The position numbers were made by a program, and so were the translations under genes. From NCBI GenBank assembly GCA_907163375.1, contig CAJQUW010003049.1, forward strand, positions 148,478-212,477: 64,000 nt of DNA, read 5' to 3'. Source of the DNA: Prostheceraeus crozeri. Taxonomy: Eukaryota > Platyhelminthes > Polycladida > Euryleptidae. Below the pieces are notes generated by a model. It did not search any database. It was not told where the DNA came from and saw only the letters and a list, made by a program, of their open reading frames with translations. How positions within the stretch are numbered: position 1 is the stretch's first letter; each line of letters starts with the position of its first letter. Positions 30,701 to 44,800 of the stretch are shown here, one piece after another.

Positions 30701-33700
30701 CTAATGTTTCAATAGTGTGTGTGTATGTTAAGAATAAAGTTTTATCTGTTTGTATGTTAGAAATAGAATGAAGTTTCACCAGTTTACAAGTTAAGAATAA
30801 AGTTCTATCTGTTTATATGTTAGAAATAAAATAAAGTTTCAATAGTTTGCAAGTTAAAAATAAAGTTTCAACCGTTAACAAGTTAAAAATAAAGTTTTAA
30901 GAGTTTACAAGTTAAACTAATGTTTCAATAGTGTGTGTATGTTAAGAATAAAGTTTTATCTGTTTGTATGTTAGAAATAGAATGAAGTTTCACCAGTTTA
31001 CAAGTTACGAATAAAGTTTTATCTCTTTAAGTTTATAAGTTAAGAATAAAGTTCTATCTGTTTATATGTTAGAAATAGAATGAAGTTTCACCAGTTTACA
31101 AGTTAAGAATAAAGTTCTATCTGTTTATATGTTAGAAATAAAATAAAGTTTCAACAGTCTACAAGTTAAAAATAAAATTATAACTGTTTCAAGAGTTTAC
31201 AAGTTAGAAATTAAGTTTCAATGGTGTATGCGTTAGAAATAAAGTTTTAGCTGTTTGTATATCAAAATAAAGTTTCAAGAGTTTACAAGTTAGAAATAAA
31301 ATGAAGGTTCACCAGTTTACAAGTTAAGAATGAAGTTCTATCTGTTTGTATGTTAGAAATAAAACAAAGTTTCAACCGTTAACAAGTTAAAAATAAAGTT
31401 TTAAGAGTTACAAGTTAAAACTAATGTTTCAATAGTGTGTGTGTATGTTAAGAATAAAGTTTTATCTGTTTGTATGTTAGAAATAGAATGAAGTTTCACC
31501 AGTTTACAAGTTAAGAATAAAGTTCTATCTGTTTATATGTTAGAAATAAAATAAAGTTTCAATAGTTTGCAAGTTAAAAATAAAGTTTCAACCGTTAACA
31601 AGTTAAAAATAAAGTTTTAAGAGTTTACAAGTTAAACTAATGTTTCAATAGTGTGTGTATGTTAAGAATAAAGTTTTATCTGTTTGTATGTTAGAAATAT
31701 AATGAAGTTTCACCAGTTTACAAGTTACGAATAAAGTTCTATCTCTTTAAGTTTATAAGTTAAGAATAAAGTTCTATCTGTTTATATGTTAGAAATAGAA
31801 TGAAGTTTCACCAGTTTGCAAGTTAAGAATAAAGTTCTATCTGTTTATATGTTAGAAATAAAATAAAGTTTCAACAGTCTACAAGTTAAAAATAAAATTA
31901 TAACTGTTTCAAGAGTTTACAAGTTAGAAATTAAGTTTCAATGGTGTATGCGTTAGAAATAAAGTTTTAGCTGTTTGTATATCAAAATAAAGTTTCAAGA
32001 GTTTACAAGTTAGAAATAAAATGAAGGTTCACCAGTTTACAAGTTAAGAATGAAGTTCTATCTGTTTGTATGTTAGAAATAAAACAAAGTTTCAACCGTT
32101 AACAAGTTAAAAATAAAGTTTTAAGAGTTACAAGTTAAAACTAATGTTTCAATAGTGTGTGTGTATGTTAAGAATAAAGTTTTATCTGTTTGTATGTTAG
32201 AAATAGAATGAAGTTTCACCAGTTTACAAGTTAAGAATAAAGTTCTATCTGTTTATATGTTAGAAATAAAATAAAGTTTCAATAGTTTGCAAGTTAAAAA
32301 TAAAGTTTCAACCGTTAACAAGTTAAAAATAAAGTTTTAAGAGTTTACAAGTTAAACTAATGTTTCAATAGTGTGTGTATGTTAAGAATAAAGTTTTATC
32401 TGTTTGTATGTTAGAAATATAATGAAGTTTCACCAGTTTACAAGTTACGAATAAAGTTCTATCTCATTAAGTTTATAAGTTAAGAATAAAGTTCTATCTG
32501 TTTATATGTTAGAAATAGAATGAAGTTTCACCAGTTTACAAGTTAAGAATAAAGTTTCAACAGTCTACAAGTTAAAAGTAAAATTATAACTGTTTCAAGA
32601 GTTTACAAGTTAGAAATTAAGTTTCAATGGTGTATGCGTTAGAAATAAAGTTTTAGCTGTTTGTATATCAAAATAAAGTTTCAAGAGTTTACAAGTTAGA
32701 AATAAAATGAAGGTTCACCAGTTTACAAGTTAAGAATGAAGTTCTATCCGTTTGTATGTTAGAAATAAAACAAAGTTTCAACCGTTAACAAGTTAAAAAT
32801 AAAGTTTTAAGAGTTACAAGTTAAAACTAATGTTTCAATAGTGTGTGTGTATGTTAAGAATAAAGTTTTATCTGTTTGTATGTTAGAAATAGAATGAAGT
32901 TTCACCAGTTTACAAGTTAAGAATAAAGTTCTATCTGTTTATATGTTAGAAATAAAATAAAGTTTCAATAGTTTGCAAGTTAAAAATAAAGTTTCAACCG
33001 TTAACAAGTTAAAAATAAAGTTTTAAGAGTTTACAAGTTAAACTAATGTTTCAATAGTGTGTGTATGTTAAGAATAAAGTTTTATCTGTTTGTATGTTAG
33101 AAATAGAATGAAGTTTCACCAGTTTACAAGTTACGAATAAAGTTCTATCTCTTTAAGTTTATAAGTTAAGAATAAAGTTCTATCTGTTTATATGTTAGAA
33201 ATAGAATGAAGTTTCACCAGTTTACAAGTTAAGAATAAAGTTCTATCTGTTTATATGTTAGAAATAAAATAAAGTTTCAACAGTCTACAAGTTAAAAATA
33301 AAATTATAACTGTTTCAAGAGTTTACAAGTTAGAAATTAAGTTTCAATGGTGTATGCGTTAGAAATAAAGTTTTAGCTGTTTGTATATCAAAATAAAGTT
33401 TCAAGAGTTTACAAGTTAGAAATAAAATGAAGGTTCACCAGTTTACAAGTTAAGAATGAAGTTCTATCTGTTTGTATGTTAGAAATAAAACAAAGTTTCA
33501 ACCGTTAACAAGTTAAAAATAAAGTTTTAAGAGTTACAAGTTAAACTAATGTTTCAATAGTGTGTGTATGTTAAGAATAAAGTTTTATCTGTTTGTATGT
33601 TAGAAATAGAATGAAGTTTCACCAGTTTACAAGTTAAGAATAAAGTTCTATCTGTTTATATGTTAGAAATAAAATAAAGTTCCAATAGTTTGCAAGTTAA

Positions 33701-36700
33701 AAATAAAGTTTCAACCGTTAACAAGTTAAAAATAAAGTTTTAAGAGTTTACAAGTTAAACTAATGTTTCAATAGTGTGTGTATGTTAAGAATAAAGTTTT
33801 ATCTGTTTGTATGTTAGAAATAGAATGAAGTTTCACCAGTTTACAAGTTACGAATAAAGTTTTATCTCTTTAAGTTTATAAGTTAAGAATAAAGTTCTAT
33901 CTGTTTATATGTTAGAAATAGAATGAAGTTTCACCAGTTTACAAGTTAAGAATAAAGTTCTATCTGTTTATATGTTAGAAATAAAATAAAGTTTCAACAG
34001 TCTACAAGTTAAAAATAAAATTATAACTGTTTCAAGAGTTTACAAGTTAGAAATTAAGTTTCAATGGTGTATGCGTTAGAAATAAAGTTTTAGCTGTTTG
34101 TATATCAAAATAAAGTTTCAAGAGTTTACAAGTTAGAAATAAAATGAAGGTTCACCAGTTTACAAGTTAAGAATGAAGTTCTATCTGTTTGTATGTTAGA
34201 AATAAAACAAAGTTTCAACCGTTAACAAGTTAAAAATAAAGTTTTAAGAGTTACAAGTTAAAACTAATGTTTCAATAGTGTGTGTATGTTAAGAATAAAG
34301 TTTTATCTGTTTGTATGTTAGAAATAGAATGAAGTTTCACCAGTTTACAAGTTAAGAATAAAGTTCTATCTGTTTATATGTTAGAAATAAAATAAAGTTT
34401 CAATAGTTTGCAAGTTAAAAATAAAGTTTCAACCGTTAACAAGTTAAAAATAAAGTTTTAAGAGTTTACAAGTTAAACTAATGTTTCAATAGTGTGTGTA
34501 TGTTAAGAATAAAGTTTTATCTGTTTGTATGTTAGAAATAGAATGAAGTTTCACCAGTTTGCAAGTTAAGAATAAAGTTCTATCTGTTTATATGTTAGAA
34601 ATAAAATAAAGTTTCAACAGTCTACAAGTTAAAAATAAAATTATAACTGTTTCAAGAGTTTACAAGTTAGAAATTAAGTTTCAATGGTGTATGCGTTAGA
34701 AATAAAGTTTTAGCTGTTTGTATATCAAAATAAAGTTTCAAGAGTTTACAAGTTAGAAATAAAATGAAGGTTCACCAGTTTACAAGTTAAGAATGAAGTT
34801 CTATCCGTTTGTATGTTAGAAATAAAACAAAGTTTCAACCGTTAACAAGTTAAAAATAAAGTTTTAAGAGTTACAAGTTAAAACTAATGTTTCAATAGTG
34901 TGTGTGTATGTTAAGAATAAAGTTTTATCTGTTTGTATGTTAGAAATAGAATGAAGTTTCACCAGTTTACAAGTTAAGAATAAAGTTCTATCTGTTTATA
35001 TGTTAGAAATAAAATAAAGTTTCAATAGTTTGCAAGTTAAAAATAAAGTTTCAACCGTTAACAAGTTAAAAATAAAGTTTTAAGAGTTTACAAGTTAAAC
35101 TAATGTTTCAATAGTGTGTGTATGTTAAGAATAAAGTTTTATCTGTTTGTATGTTAGAAATAGAATGAAGTTTCACCAGTTTACAAGTTACGAATAAAGT
35201 TCTATCTCTTTAAGTTTATAAGTTAAGAATAAAGTTCTATCTGTTTATATGTTAGAAATAGAATGAAGTTTCACCAGTTTACAAGTTAAGAATAAAGTTC
35301 TATCTGTTTATATGTTAGAAATAAAATAAAGTTTCAACAGTCTACAAGTTAAAAATAAAATTATAACTGTTTCAAGAGTTTACAAGTTAGAAATTAAGTT
35401 TCAATGGTGTATGCGTTAGAAATAAAGTTTTAGCTGTTTGTATATCAAAATAAAGTTTCAAGAGTTTACAAGTTAGAAATAAAATGAAGGTTCACCAGTT
35501 TACAAGTTAAGAATGAAGTTCTATCTGTTTGTATGTTAGAAATAAAACAAAGTTTCAACCGTTAACAAGTTAAAAATAAAGTTTTAAGAGTTACAAGTTA
35601 AACTAATGTTTCAATAGTGTGTGTATGTTAAGAATAAAGTTTTATCTGTTTGTATGTTAGAAATAGAATGAAGTTTCACCAGTTTACAAGTTAAGAATAA
35701 AGTTCTATCTGTTTATATGTTAGAAATAAAATAAAGTTCCAATAGTTTGCAAGTTAAAAATAAAGTTTCAACCGTTAACAAGTTAAAAATAAAGTTTTAA
35801 GAGTTTACAAGTTAAACTAATGTTTCAATAGTGTGTGTATGTTAAGAATAAAGTTTTATCTGTTTGTATGTTAGAAATAGAATGAAGTTTCACCAGTTTA
35901 CAAGTTACGAATAAAGTTTTATCTCTTTAAGTTTATAAGTTAAGAATAAAGTTCTATCTGTTTATATGTTAGAAATAGAATGAAGTTTCACCAGTTTACA
36001 AGTTAAGAATAAAGTTCTATCTGTTTATATGTTAGAAATAAAATAAAGTTTCAACAGTCTACAAGTTAAAAATAAAATTATAACTGTTTCAAGAGTTTAC
36101 AAGTTAGAAATTAAGTTTCAATGGTGTATGCGTTAGAAATAAAGTTTTAGCTGTTTGTATATCAAAATAAAGTTTCAAGAGTTTACAAGTTAGAAATAAA
36201 ATGAAGGTTCACCAGTTTACAAGTTAAGAATGAAGTTCTATCTGTTTGTATGTTAGAAATAAAACAAAGTTTCAACCGTTAACAAGTTAAAAATAAAGTT
36301 TTAAGAGTTACAAGTTAAAACTAATGTTTCAATAGTGTGTGTATGTTAAGAATAAAGTTTTATCTGTTTGTATGTTAGAAATAGAATGAAGTTTCACCAG
36401 TTTACAAGTTAAGAATAAAGTTCTATCTGTTTATATGTTAGAAATAAAATAAAGTTTCAATAGTTTGCAAGTTAAAAATAAAGTTTCAACCGTTAACAAG
36501 TTAAAAATAAAGTTTTAAGAGTTTACAAGTTAAACTAATGTTTCAATAGTGTGTGTATGTTAAGAATAAAGTTTTATCTGTTTGTATGTTAGAAATAGAA
36601 TGAAGTTTCACCAGTTTGCAAGTTAAGAATAAAGTTCTATCTGTTTATATGTTAGAAATAAAATAAAGTTTCAACAGTCTACAAGTTAAAAATAAAATTA

Positions 36701-39700
36701 TAACTGTTTCAAGAGTTTACAAGTTAGAAATTAAGTTTCAATGGTGTATGCGTTAGAAATAAAGTTTTAGCTGTTTGTATATCAAAATAAAGTTTCAAGA
36801 GTTTACAAGTTAGAAATAAAATGAAGGTTCACCAGTTTACAAGTTAAGAATGAAGTTCTATCTGTTTGTATGTTAGAAATAAAACAAAGTTTCAACCGTT
36901 AACAAGTTAAAAATAAAGTTTTAAGAGTTACAAGTTAAACTAATGTTTCAATAGTGTGTGTATGTTAAGAATAAAGTTTTATCTGTTTGTATGTTAGAAA
37001 TAGAATGAAGTTTCACCAGTTTACAAGTTAAGAATAAAGTTCTATCTGTTTATATGTTAGAAATAAAATAAAGTTCCAATAGTTTGCAAGTTAAAAATAA
37101 AGTTTCAACCGTTAACAAGTTAAAAATAAAGTTTTAAGAGTTTACAAGTTAAACTAATGTTTCAATAGTGTGTGTATGTTAAGAATAAAGTTTTATCTGT
37201 TTGTATGTTAGAAATAGAATGAAGTTTCACCAGTTTGCAAGTTAAGAATAAAGTTCTATCTGTTTATATGTTAGAAATAAAATAAAGTTTCAACAGTCTA
37301 CAAGTTAAAAATAAAATTATAACTGTTTCAAGAGTTTACAAGTTAGAAATTAAGTTTCAATGGTGTATGCGTTAGAAATAAAGTTTTAGCTGTTTGTATA
37401 TCAAAATAAAGTTTCAAGAGTTTACAAGTTAGAAATAAAATGAAGGTTCACCAGTTTACAAGTTAAGAATGAAGTTCTATCTGTTTGTATGTTAGAAATA
37501 AAACAAAGTTTCAACCGTTAACAAGTTAAAAATAAAGTTTTAAGAGTTACAAGTTAAAACTAATGTTTCAATAGTGTGTGTGTATGTTAAGAATAAAGTT
37601 TTATCTGTTTGTATGTTAGAAATAGAATGAAGTTTCACCAGTTTACAAGTTAAGAATAAAGTTCTATCTGTTTATATGTTAGAAATAAAATAAAGTTTCA
37701 ATAGTTTGCAAGTTAAAAATAAAGTTTCAACCGTTAACAAGTTAAAAATAAAGTTTTAAGAGTTTACAAGTTAAACTAATGTTTCAATAGTGTGTGTATG
37801 TTAAGAATAAAGTTTTATCTGTTTGTATGTTAGAAATATAATGAAGTTTCACCAGTTTACAAGTTACGAATAAAGTTCTATCTCATTAAGTTTATAAGTT
37901 AAGAATAAAGTTCTATCTGTTTATATGTTAGAAATAGAATGAAGTTTCACCAGTTTACAAGTTAAGAATAAAGTTTCAACAGTCTACAAGTTAAAAGTAA
38001 AATTATAACTGTTTCAAGAGTTTACAAGTTAGAAATTAAGTTTCAATGGTGTATGCGTTAGAAATAAAGTTTTAGCTGTTTGTATATCAAAATAAAGTTT
38101 CAAGAGTTTACAAGTTAGAAATAAAATGAAGGTTCACCAGTTTACAAGTTAAGAATGAAGTTCTATCCGTTTGTATGTTAGAAATAAAACAAAGTTTCAA
38201 CCGTTAACAAGTTAAAAATAAAGTTTTAAGAGTTACAAGTTAAAACTAATGTTTCAATAGTGTGTGTGTATGTTAAGAATAAAGTTTTATCTGTTTGTAT
38301 GTTAGAAATAGAATGAAGTTTCACCAGTTTACAAGTTAAGAATAAAGTTCTATCTGTTTATATGTTAGAAATAAAATAAAGTTTCAATAGTTTGCAAGTT
38401 AAAAATAAAGTTTCAACCGTTAACAAGTTAAAAATAAAGTTTTAAGAGTTTACAAGTTAAACTAATGTTTCAATAGTGTGTGTATGTTAAGAATAAAGTT
38501 TTATCTGTTTGTATGTTAGAAATATAATGAAGTTTCATCAGTTTACAAGTTACGAATAAAGTTCTATCTCTTTAAGTTTATAAGTTAAGAATAAAGTTCT
38601 ATCTGTTTATATGTTAGAAATGGAATGAAGTTTCACCAGTTTGCAAGTTAAGAATAAAGTTCTATCTGTTTATATGTTAGAAATAAAATAAAGTTTCAAC
38701 AGTCTACAAGTAAAAAATAAAATTATAACTGTTTCAAGAGTTTACAAGTTAGAAATTAAGTTTCAATGGTGTATGCGTTAGAAATAAAGTTTTAGCTGTT
38801 TGTATATCAAAATAAAGTTTCATGAGTTTACAAGTTAGAAATAAAATGAAGGTTCACCAGTTTACAAGTTAAGAATGAAGTTCTATCTGTTTGTATGTTA
38901 GAAATAAAACAAAGTTTCAACCGTTAACAAGTTAAAAATAAAGTTTTAAGAGTTACAAGTTAAAACTAATGTTTCAATAGTGTGTGTGTATGTTAAGAAT
39001 AAAGTTTTATCTGTTTGTATGTTAGAAATAGAATGAAGTTTCACCAGTTTACAAGTTAAGAATAAAGTTCTATCTGTTTATATGTTAGAAATAAAATAAA
39101 GTTTCAATAGTTTGCAAGTTAAAAATAAAGTTTCAACCGTTAACAAGTTAAAAATAAAGTTTTAAGAGTTTACAAGTTAAACTAATGTTTCAATAGTGTG
39201 TGTATGTTAAGAATAAAGTTTTATCTGTTTGTATGTTAGAAATATAATGAAGTTTCACCAGTTTACAAGTTACGAATAAAGTTCTATCTCTTTAAGTTTA
39301 TAAGTTAAGAATAAAGTTCTATCTGTTTATATGTTAGAAATAGAATGAAGTTTCACCAGTTTACAAGTTAAAAATAAAGTTCTATCTGTTTATATGTTAG
39401 AAATAAAATAAAGTTTCAACAGTCTACAAGTTAAAAGTAAAATTATAACTGTTTCAAGAGTTTACAAGTTAGAAATTAAGTTTCAATGGTGTATGCGTTA
39501 GAAATAAAGTTTTAGCTGTTTGTATATCAAAATAAAGTTTCAAGAGTTTACAAGTTAGAAATAAAATGAAGGTTCACCAGTTTACAAGTTAAGAATGAAG
39601 TTCTATCTGTTTGTATGTTAGAAATAAAACAAAGTTTCAACCGTTAACAAGTTAAAAATAAAGTTTTAAGAGTTACAAGTTAAAACTAATGTTTCAATAG

Positions 39701-41422
39701 TGTGTGTATGTTAAGAATAAAGTTTTATCTGTTTGTATGTTAGAAATAGAATGAAGTTTCACCAGTTTACAAGTTAAGAATAAAGTTCTATCTGTTTATA
39801 TGTTAGAAATAAAATAAAGTTTCAATAGTTTGCAAGTTAAAAATAAAGTTTCAATAGTTTACAAGTTTTAAAATAAAGTTTAAATAGTGTGCAAGATAAA
39901 AAATAAAGTTTGAACAGTTTACAAGCTGAAATAAAGTTTTAATAGTGTACACGTTGGAAATAAAGTTTTAATAGTTTATGTGCTTCAAAATAGAGTTATA
40001 ACAGTTTATATGTTAGAAATAAAATGAAGTTTCATCAGTTTACAAGTTAAGAATAAAGTTCTATCTGTTTGTATGATAGAAATAAAACAAAGTTTCAACC
40101 GTTTACAAGTTAAAATAAAGTTTCACCAGTGTACAAGTTAGAAATAAAGTTTCAATAGTGTATATGTTAGAAATAAAGTTTTAGCTGTTTGTATATGAAA
40201 AACTAAGTTTCAAGAGTTTACAAGTTAAAAAATAAAGTTTTAATGGTGTATACGTTAGAAATAAAGTTTTAGCTGTTTGTATATCAAAATAAAGTTTCAA
40301 GAGTTTACAAGTTAGAAATAAAGTTTCAACAGTGTGCACGTTAAGAATAAAGTTTCAATAGTGTGTATGTTAAGAATAAAGTTCTATCTGTTTATATGTT
40401 AGAAATAAAAATGAAGGTTCATCAGTTTACAAGTTAAGAATAAAGTTTTATCTGTTTGTATGTTAGAAATAAAATAAAGTTTCGACCGTTAACAAGTTAA
40501 AAATAAAGTTTCAGATTAAAATAAAGTTTCAATAGTGTGTATGATGGAAATAAAGTTTAAGCGCTTTGTGCGTCAGAAATAAAGTTTCAACCGTTTACAA
40601 GTTAAAAATAAAGTTTCAACAGTGTGTACGTTAAGAATAAAGTTCTATCTGTTTATATGTTAGAAATAAAAATAAAGTTTCACCAGTTTACAGGTTAAGA
40701 ATAAAGTTTTATCTGCTTGTATGTCAGAAATGAAATAAAGTTTCACCAGTTTAAAAGTTAAGAATAAAGTTTCAATAGTGTGTATGTTAGAAATATAGTT
40801 TCATTAGTGTGTATGTTAAGAATAAAGTTCTATCTGTTTATATGTTAGAAATAAAATGAAGGTTCACCAGTTTACAAGTTAAGAATAAATTTTATCTGCT
40901 TGTATGTTAGAAATAAAATAAAGTTTCACCGATTTACAAGTTAAAAAATAAAGTTTCAATAGTTAACACGTTAAAAATAAAGTTTCAATAGTGTGTATGT
41001 TAAGAATAAAGTTCTATCTGTTTGTATATTAGAAAGAAAATGAAGGTTCATCAGTTTACAAGTTAATAATAAAGTTTTATCTGTTTGTATGTTAGAAATA
41101 AAACATAGTTTCAACCGTTGACAAGTTAAAAATAAAGTTTCAATAGTTTGTCGAGTTAAAACTAATGTTTCAATAGTGCGTATGTTAAGAATAAAGTTTT
41201 ATCTGTTTGTATGTTAGAAATAAAATGAAGCTTCGCCAGTTTACAAGTTTAGAATAAAGTTTTATCAGCTTGTATGTTAGAAATAAGATGAAGTTTCACC
41301 AGTTTACAAATTAAAAATAAAGTTTCAATAGTGTGTACGTTAGAAATAAAGTTTCAACCGTTTACAAGTTAAAATAAAGTTTCAACAGTGTCTACGTTAG
41401 AAATAAAGTTTTATCTGTTTGT
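24724..41422 (+). repeat. AATAAAG-rich minisatellite with higher-order repeats (left arm)
   Basis: Monomers of about 28-36 bp follow the pattern AATAAAGTTTCAA.AGTTTACAAGTTA with alternating variants (GTTTGTATGTTAGAA, GTGTGTATGTTAAG). They are arranged in higher-order units: the marker GTGTATGCG recurs 19 times between 25,231 and 39,489 with spacings of mostly 716-720, 686 and 619-620 bp. Spacing classes themselves repeat (720-720-686, 720-717-620), showing nested block duplication. Almost every monomer holds AATAAA on this strand. No gene. Confidence 0.95.
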
Positions 41423-41820
41423 AAAGTTCGATCGTAGGATTTACTAGTTTGCAAGTTAGACTCAGCATTCTACTAGTTGTAAATGAAAATAACGTTTCAA
41501 CAGTTTACAGATTAAAATAAAGTTTCAATAGTGTGTATGATGGAAATAAAGTTTAAGCGCTTTGTGCGTTAGAAATAAAGTTTCAGCCGTTTACAAGTTA
41601 AAGATAAAGTTTCAACAGTGTGTACGTTAGAAATAAAGTTTTAGCTGTTTATATGTTAGAAACAAAATAAAGTTTCACAGTTTACAAGTTGAAAAATAAA
41701 GTTTCAACAGTGTGTACGTTAGAAATAAATGAAAGTAAGAACTTCATCGTATGAGTATTCAAAACATGTTTTGTAAATCAAATGTGTGTAGTCCTGACAT
41801 GATAGAATCAAATGAACTTG
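41423..41820. other. Central spacer of the giant inverted repeat
   Basis: 398 bp between the arms. It opens with a diverged copy of the array's left-border sequence (GCAAGTTAGACTCAGC near 41,449) and about 250 bp of plus-oriented monomers, then has about 91 bp of non-repetitive sequence (41,730-41,820) containing the perfect palindrome CAAAACATGTTTTG (41,760-41,773). Beyond 41,820 the satellite is in the opposite orientation. Confidence 0.85.
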
Positions 41821-44800
41821 ACAAACAGATAAAACTTTATTTCTAACGTAGACACTGTTGAAACTTTATTTTAACTTGTAAACGGTTGAAACTTTATTTC
41901 TAACGTACACACTATTGAAACTTTATTTTTAATTTGTAAACTGGTGAAACTTCATTTTATTTCTAACATACAAGCTGATAAAACTTTATTCTAAACTTGT
42001 AAACTGGCGAAGCTTCATTTTATTTCTAACATACAAACAGATAAAACTTTATTCTTAACATACGCACTATTGAAACATTAGTTTTAACTCGCAAACTATT
42101 GAAACTTTATTTTTAACTTGTCAACGGTTGAAACTATGTTTTATTTCTAACATACAAACAGATAAAACTTTATTATTAACTTGTAAACTGATGAACCTTC
42201 ATTTTCTTTCTAATATACAAACAGATAGAACTTTATTCTTAACATACACACTATTGAAACTTTATTTTTAACGTGTTAACTATTGAAACTTTATTTTTTA
42301 ACTTGTAAATCGGTGAAACTTTATTTTATTTCTAACATACAAGCAGATAAAATTTATTCTTAACTTGTAAACTGGTGAACCTTCATTTTATTTCTAACAT
42401 ATAAACAGATAGAACTTTATTCTTAACATACACACTATTGAAACTTCATTTTATTTCTAACATATAAACAGATAGAACTTTATTCTTAACATACACACTA
42501 TTGAAACTTTATTCTTAACTTTTAAACTGGTGAAACTTTATTCTTAACTTTTAAACTGGTGAAACTTTATTTCATTTCTGACATGCAAGCAGATAAAACT
42601 TTATTCTTAACTTGCAAACTGGTGAACCTTCATTTTTATTTCTAACATATAAACAGATAGAACTTTATTCTTAACATACACACTATTGAAACTTTATTTC
42701 TAACATACACACTATTGAAACTTTATTCTTAACTTTTAAACTGGTGAAACTTTATTTCATTTCTGACATACAAGCAGATAAAACTTTATTCTTAACCTGT
42801 AAACTGGTGAACCTTTATTTTTATTTCTAAGATATAAACAGATAGAACTTTATTCTTAACGTACACACTGTTGAAACTTTATTTTTAACTTGTAAACGGT
42901 TGAAACTTTATTTCTGACGCACAAAGCGCTTAAACTTTATTTCCATCATACACACTATTGAAACTTTATTTTAATCTGAAACTTTATTTTTAACTTGTTA
43001 ACGGTCGAAACTTTATTTTATTTCTAACATACAAACAGATAAAACTTTATTCTTAACTTGTAAACTGATGAACCTTCATTTTTATTTCTAACATATAAAC
43101 AGATAGAACTTTATTCTTAACATACACACTATTGAAACTTTATTCTTAACGTGCACACTGTTGAAACTTTATTTCTAACTTGTAAACTCTTGAAACTTTA
43201 TTTTGATATACAAACAGCTAAAACTTTATTTCTAACGTATACACCATTGAAACTTTATTTTTTAACTTGTAAACTCTTGAAACTTAGTTTTTCATATACA
43301 AACAGCTAAAACTTTATTTCTAACATATACACTATTGAAACTTTATTTCTAACTTGTACACTGGTGAAACTTTATTTTAACTTGTAAACGGTTGAAACTT
43401 TGTTTTATTTCTATCATACAAACAGATAGAACTTTATTCTTAACTTGTAAACTGATGAAACTTCATTTTATTTCTAACATATAAACTGTTATAACTCTAT
43501 TTTGAAGCACATAAACTATTAAAACTTTATTTCCAACGTGTACACTATTAAAACTTTATTTCAGCTTGTAAACTGTTCAAACTTTATTTTTTATCTTGCA
43601 CACTATTTAAACTTTATTTTAAAACTTGTAAACTATTGAAACTTTATTTTTAACTTGCAAACTATTGAAACTTTATTTTATTTCTAACATATAAACAGAT
43701 AGAACTTTATTCTTAACTTGTAAACTGGTGAAACTTCATTCTATTTCTAACATACAAACAGATAAAACTTTATTCTTAACATACACACACACTATTGAAA
43801 CATTAGTTTTAACTTGTAACTCTTAAAACTTTATTTTTAACTTGTTAACGGTTGAAACTTTGTTTTATTTCTAACATACAAACAGATAGAACTTCATTCT
43901 TAACTTGTAAACTGGTGAACCTTCATTTTATTTCTAACTTGTAAACTCTTGAAACTTTATTTTGATATACAAACAGCTAAAACTTTATTTCTAACGCATA
44001 CACCATTGAAACTTAATTTCTAACTTGTAAACTCTTGAAACAGTTATAATTTTATTTTTAACTTGTAGACTGTTGAAACTTTATTTTATTTCTAACATAT
44101 AAACAGATAGAACTTTATTCTTAACTTGTAAACTGGTGAAACTTCATTCTATTTCTAACATATAAACCGATAGAACTTTATTCTTAACTTATAAACTTAA
44201 AGAGATAGAACTTTATTCGTAACTTGTAAACTGGTGAAACTTCATTCTATTTCTAACATACAAACAGATAAAACTTTATTCTTAACATACACACACTATT
44301 GAAACATTAGTTTAACTTGTAAACTCTTAAAACTTTATTTTTAACTTGTTAACGGTTGAAACTTTATTTTTAACTTGCAAACTATTGAAACTTTATTTTA
44401 TTTCTAACATATAAACAGATAGAACTTTATTCTAAACTTGTAAACTGGTGAAACTTCATTCTATTTCTAACATATAAACAGATAAAACTTTATTCTTAAC
44501 ATACACACACTATTGAAACATTAGTTTTAACTTGTAACTCTTAAAACTTTATTTTTAACTTGTTAACGGTTGAAACTTTGTTTTATTTCTAACATACAAA
44601 CAGATAGAACTTCATTCTTAACTTGTAAACTGGTGAACCTTCATTTTATTTCTAACTTGTAAACTCTTGAAACTTTATTTTGATATACAAACAGCTAAAA
44701 CTTTATTTCTAACGCATACACCATTGAAACTTAATTTCTAACTTGTAAACTCTTGAAACAGTTATAATTTTATTTTTAACTTGTAGACTGTTGAAACTTT

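Larger units (their letters stand above)
21533..41422 (+). repeat. Giant inverted repeat, left arm (about 19.9 kb)
   Basis: Reads as the reverse complement of 41,821-49,280. In the outer, non-satellite part paired positions add to about 70,815 (for example the ORF at 23,590-23,856 with 46,959-47,225). At the inner edge they add to 83,243. The 12.4-kb difference is extra minisatellite in this arm. Arm identity is very high, with scattered substitutions and a 4-bp indel in the outermost 500 bp. Confidence 0.95.
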
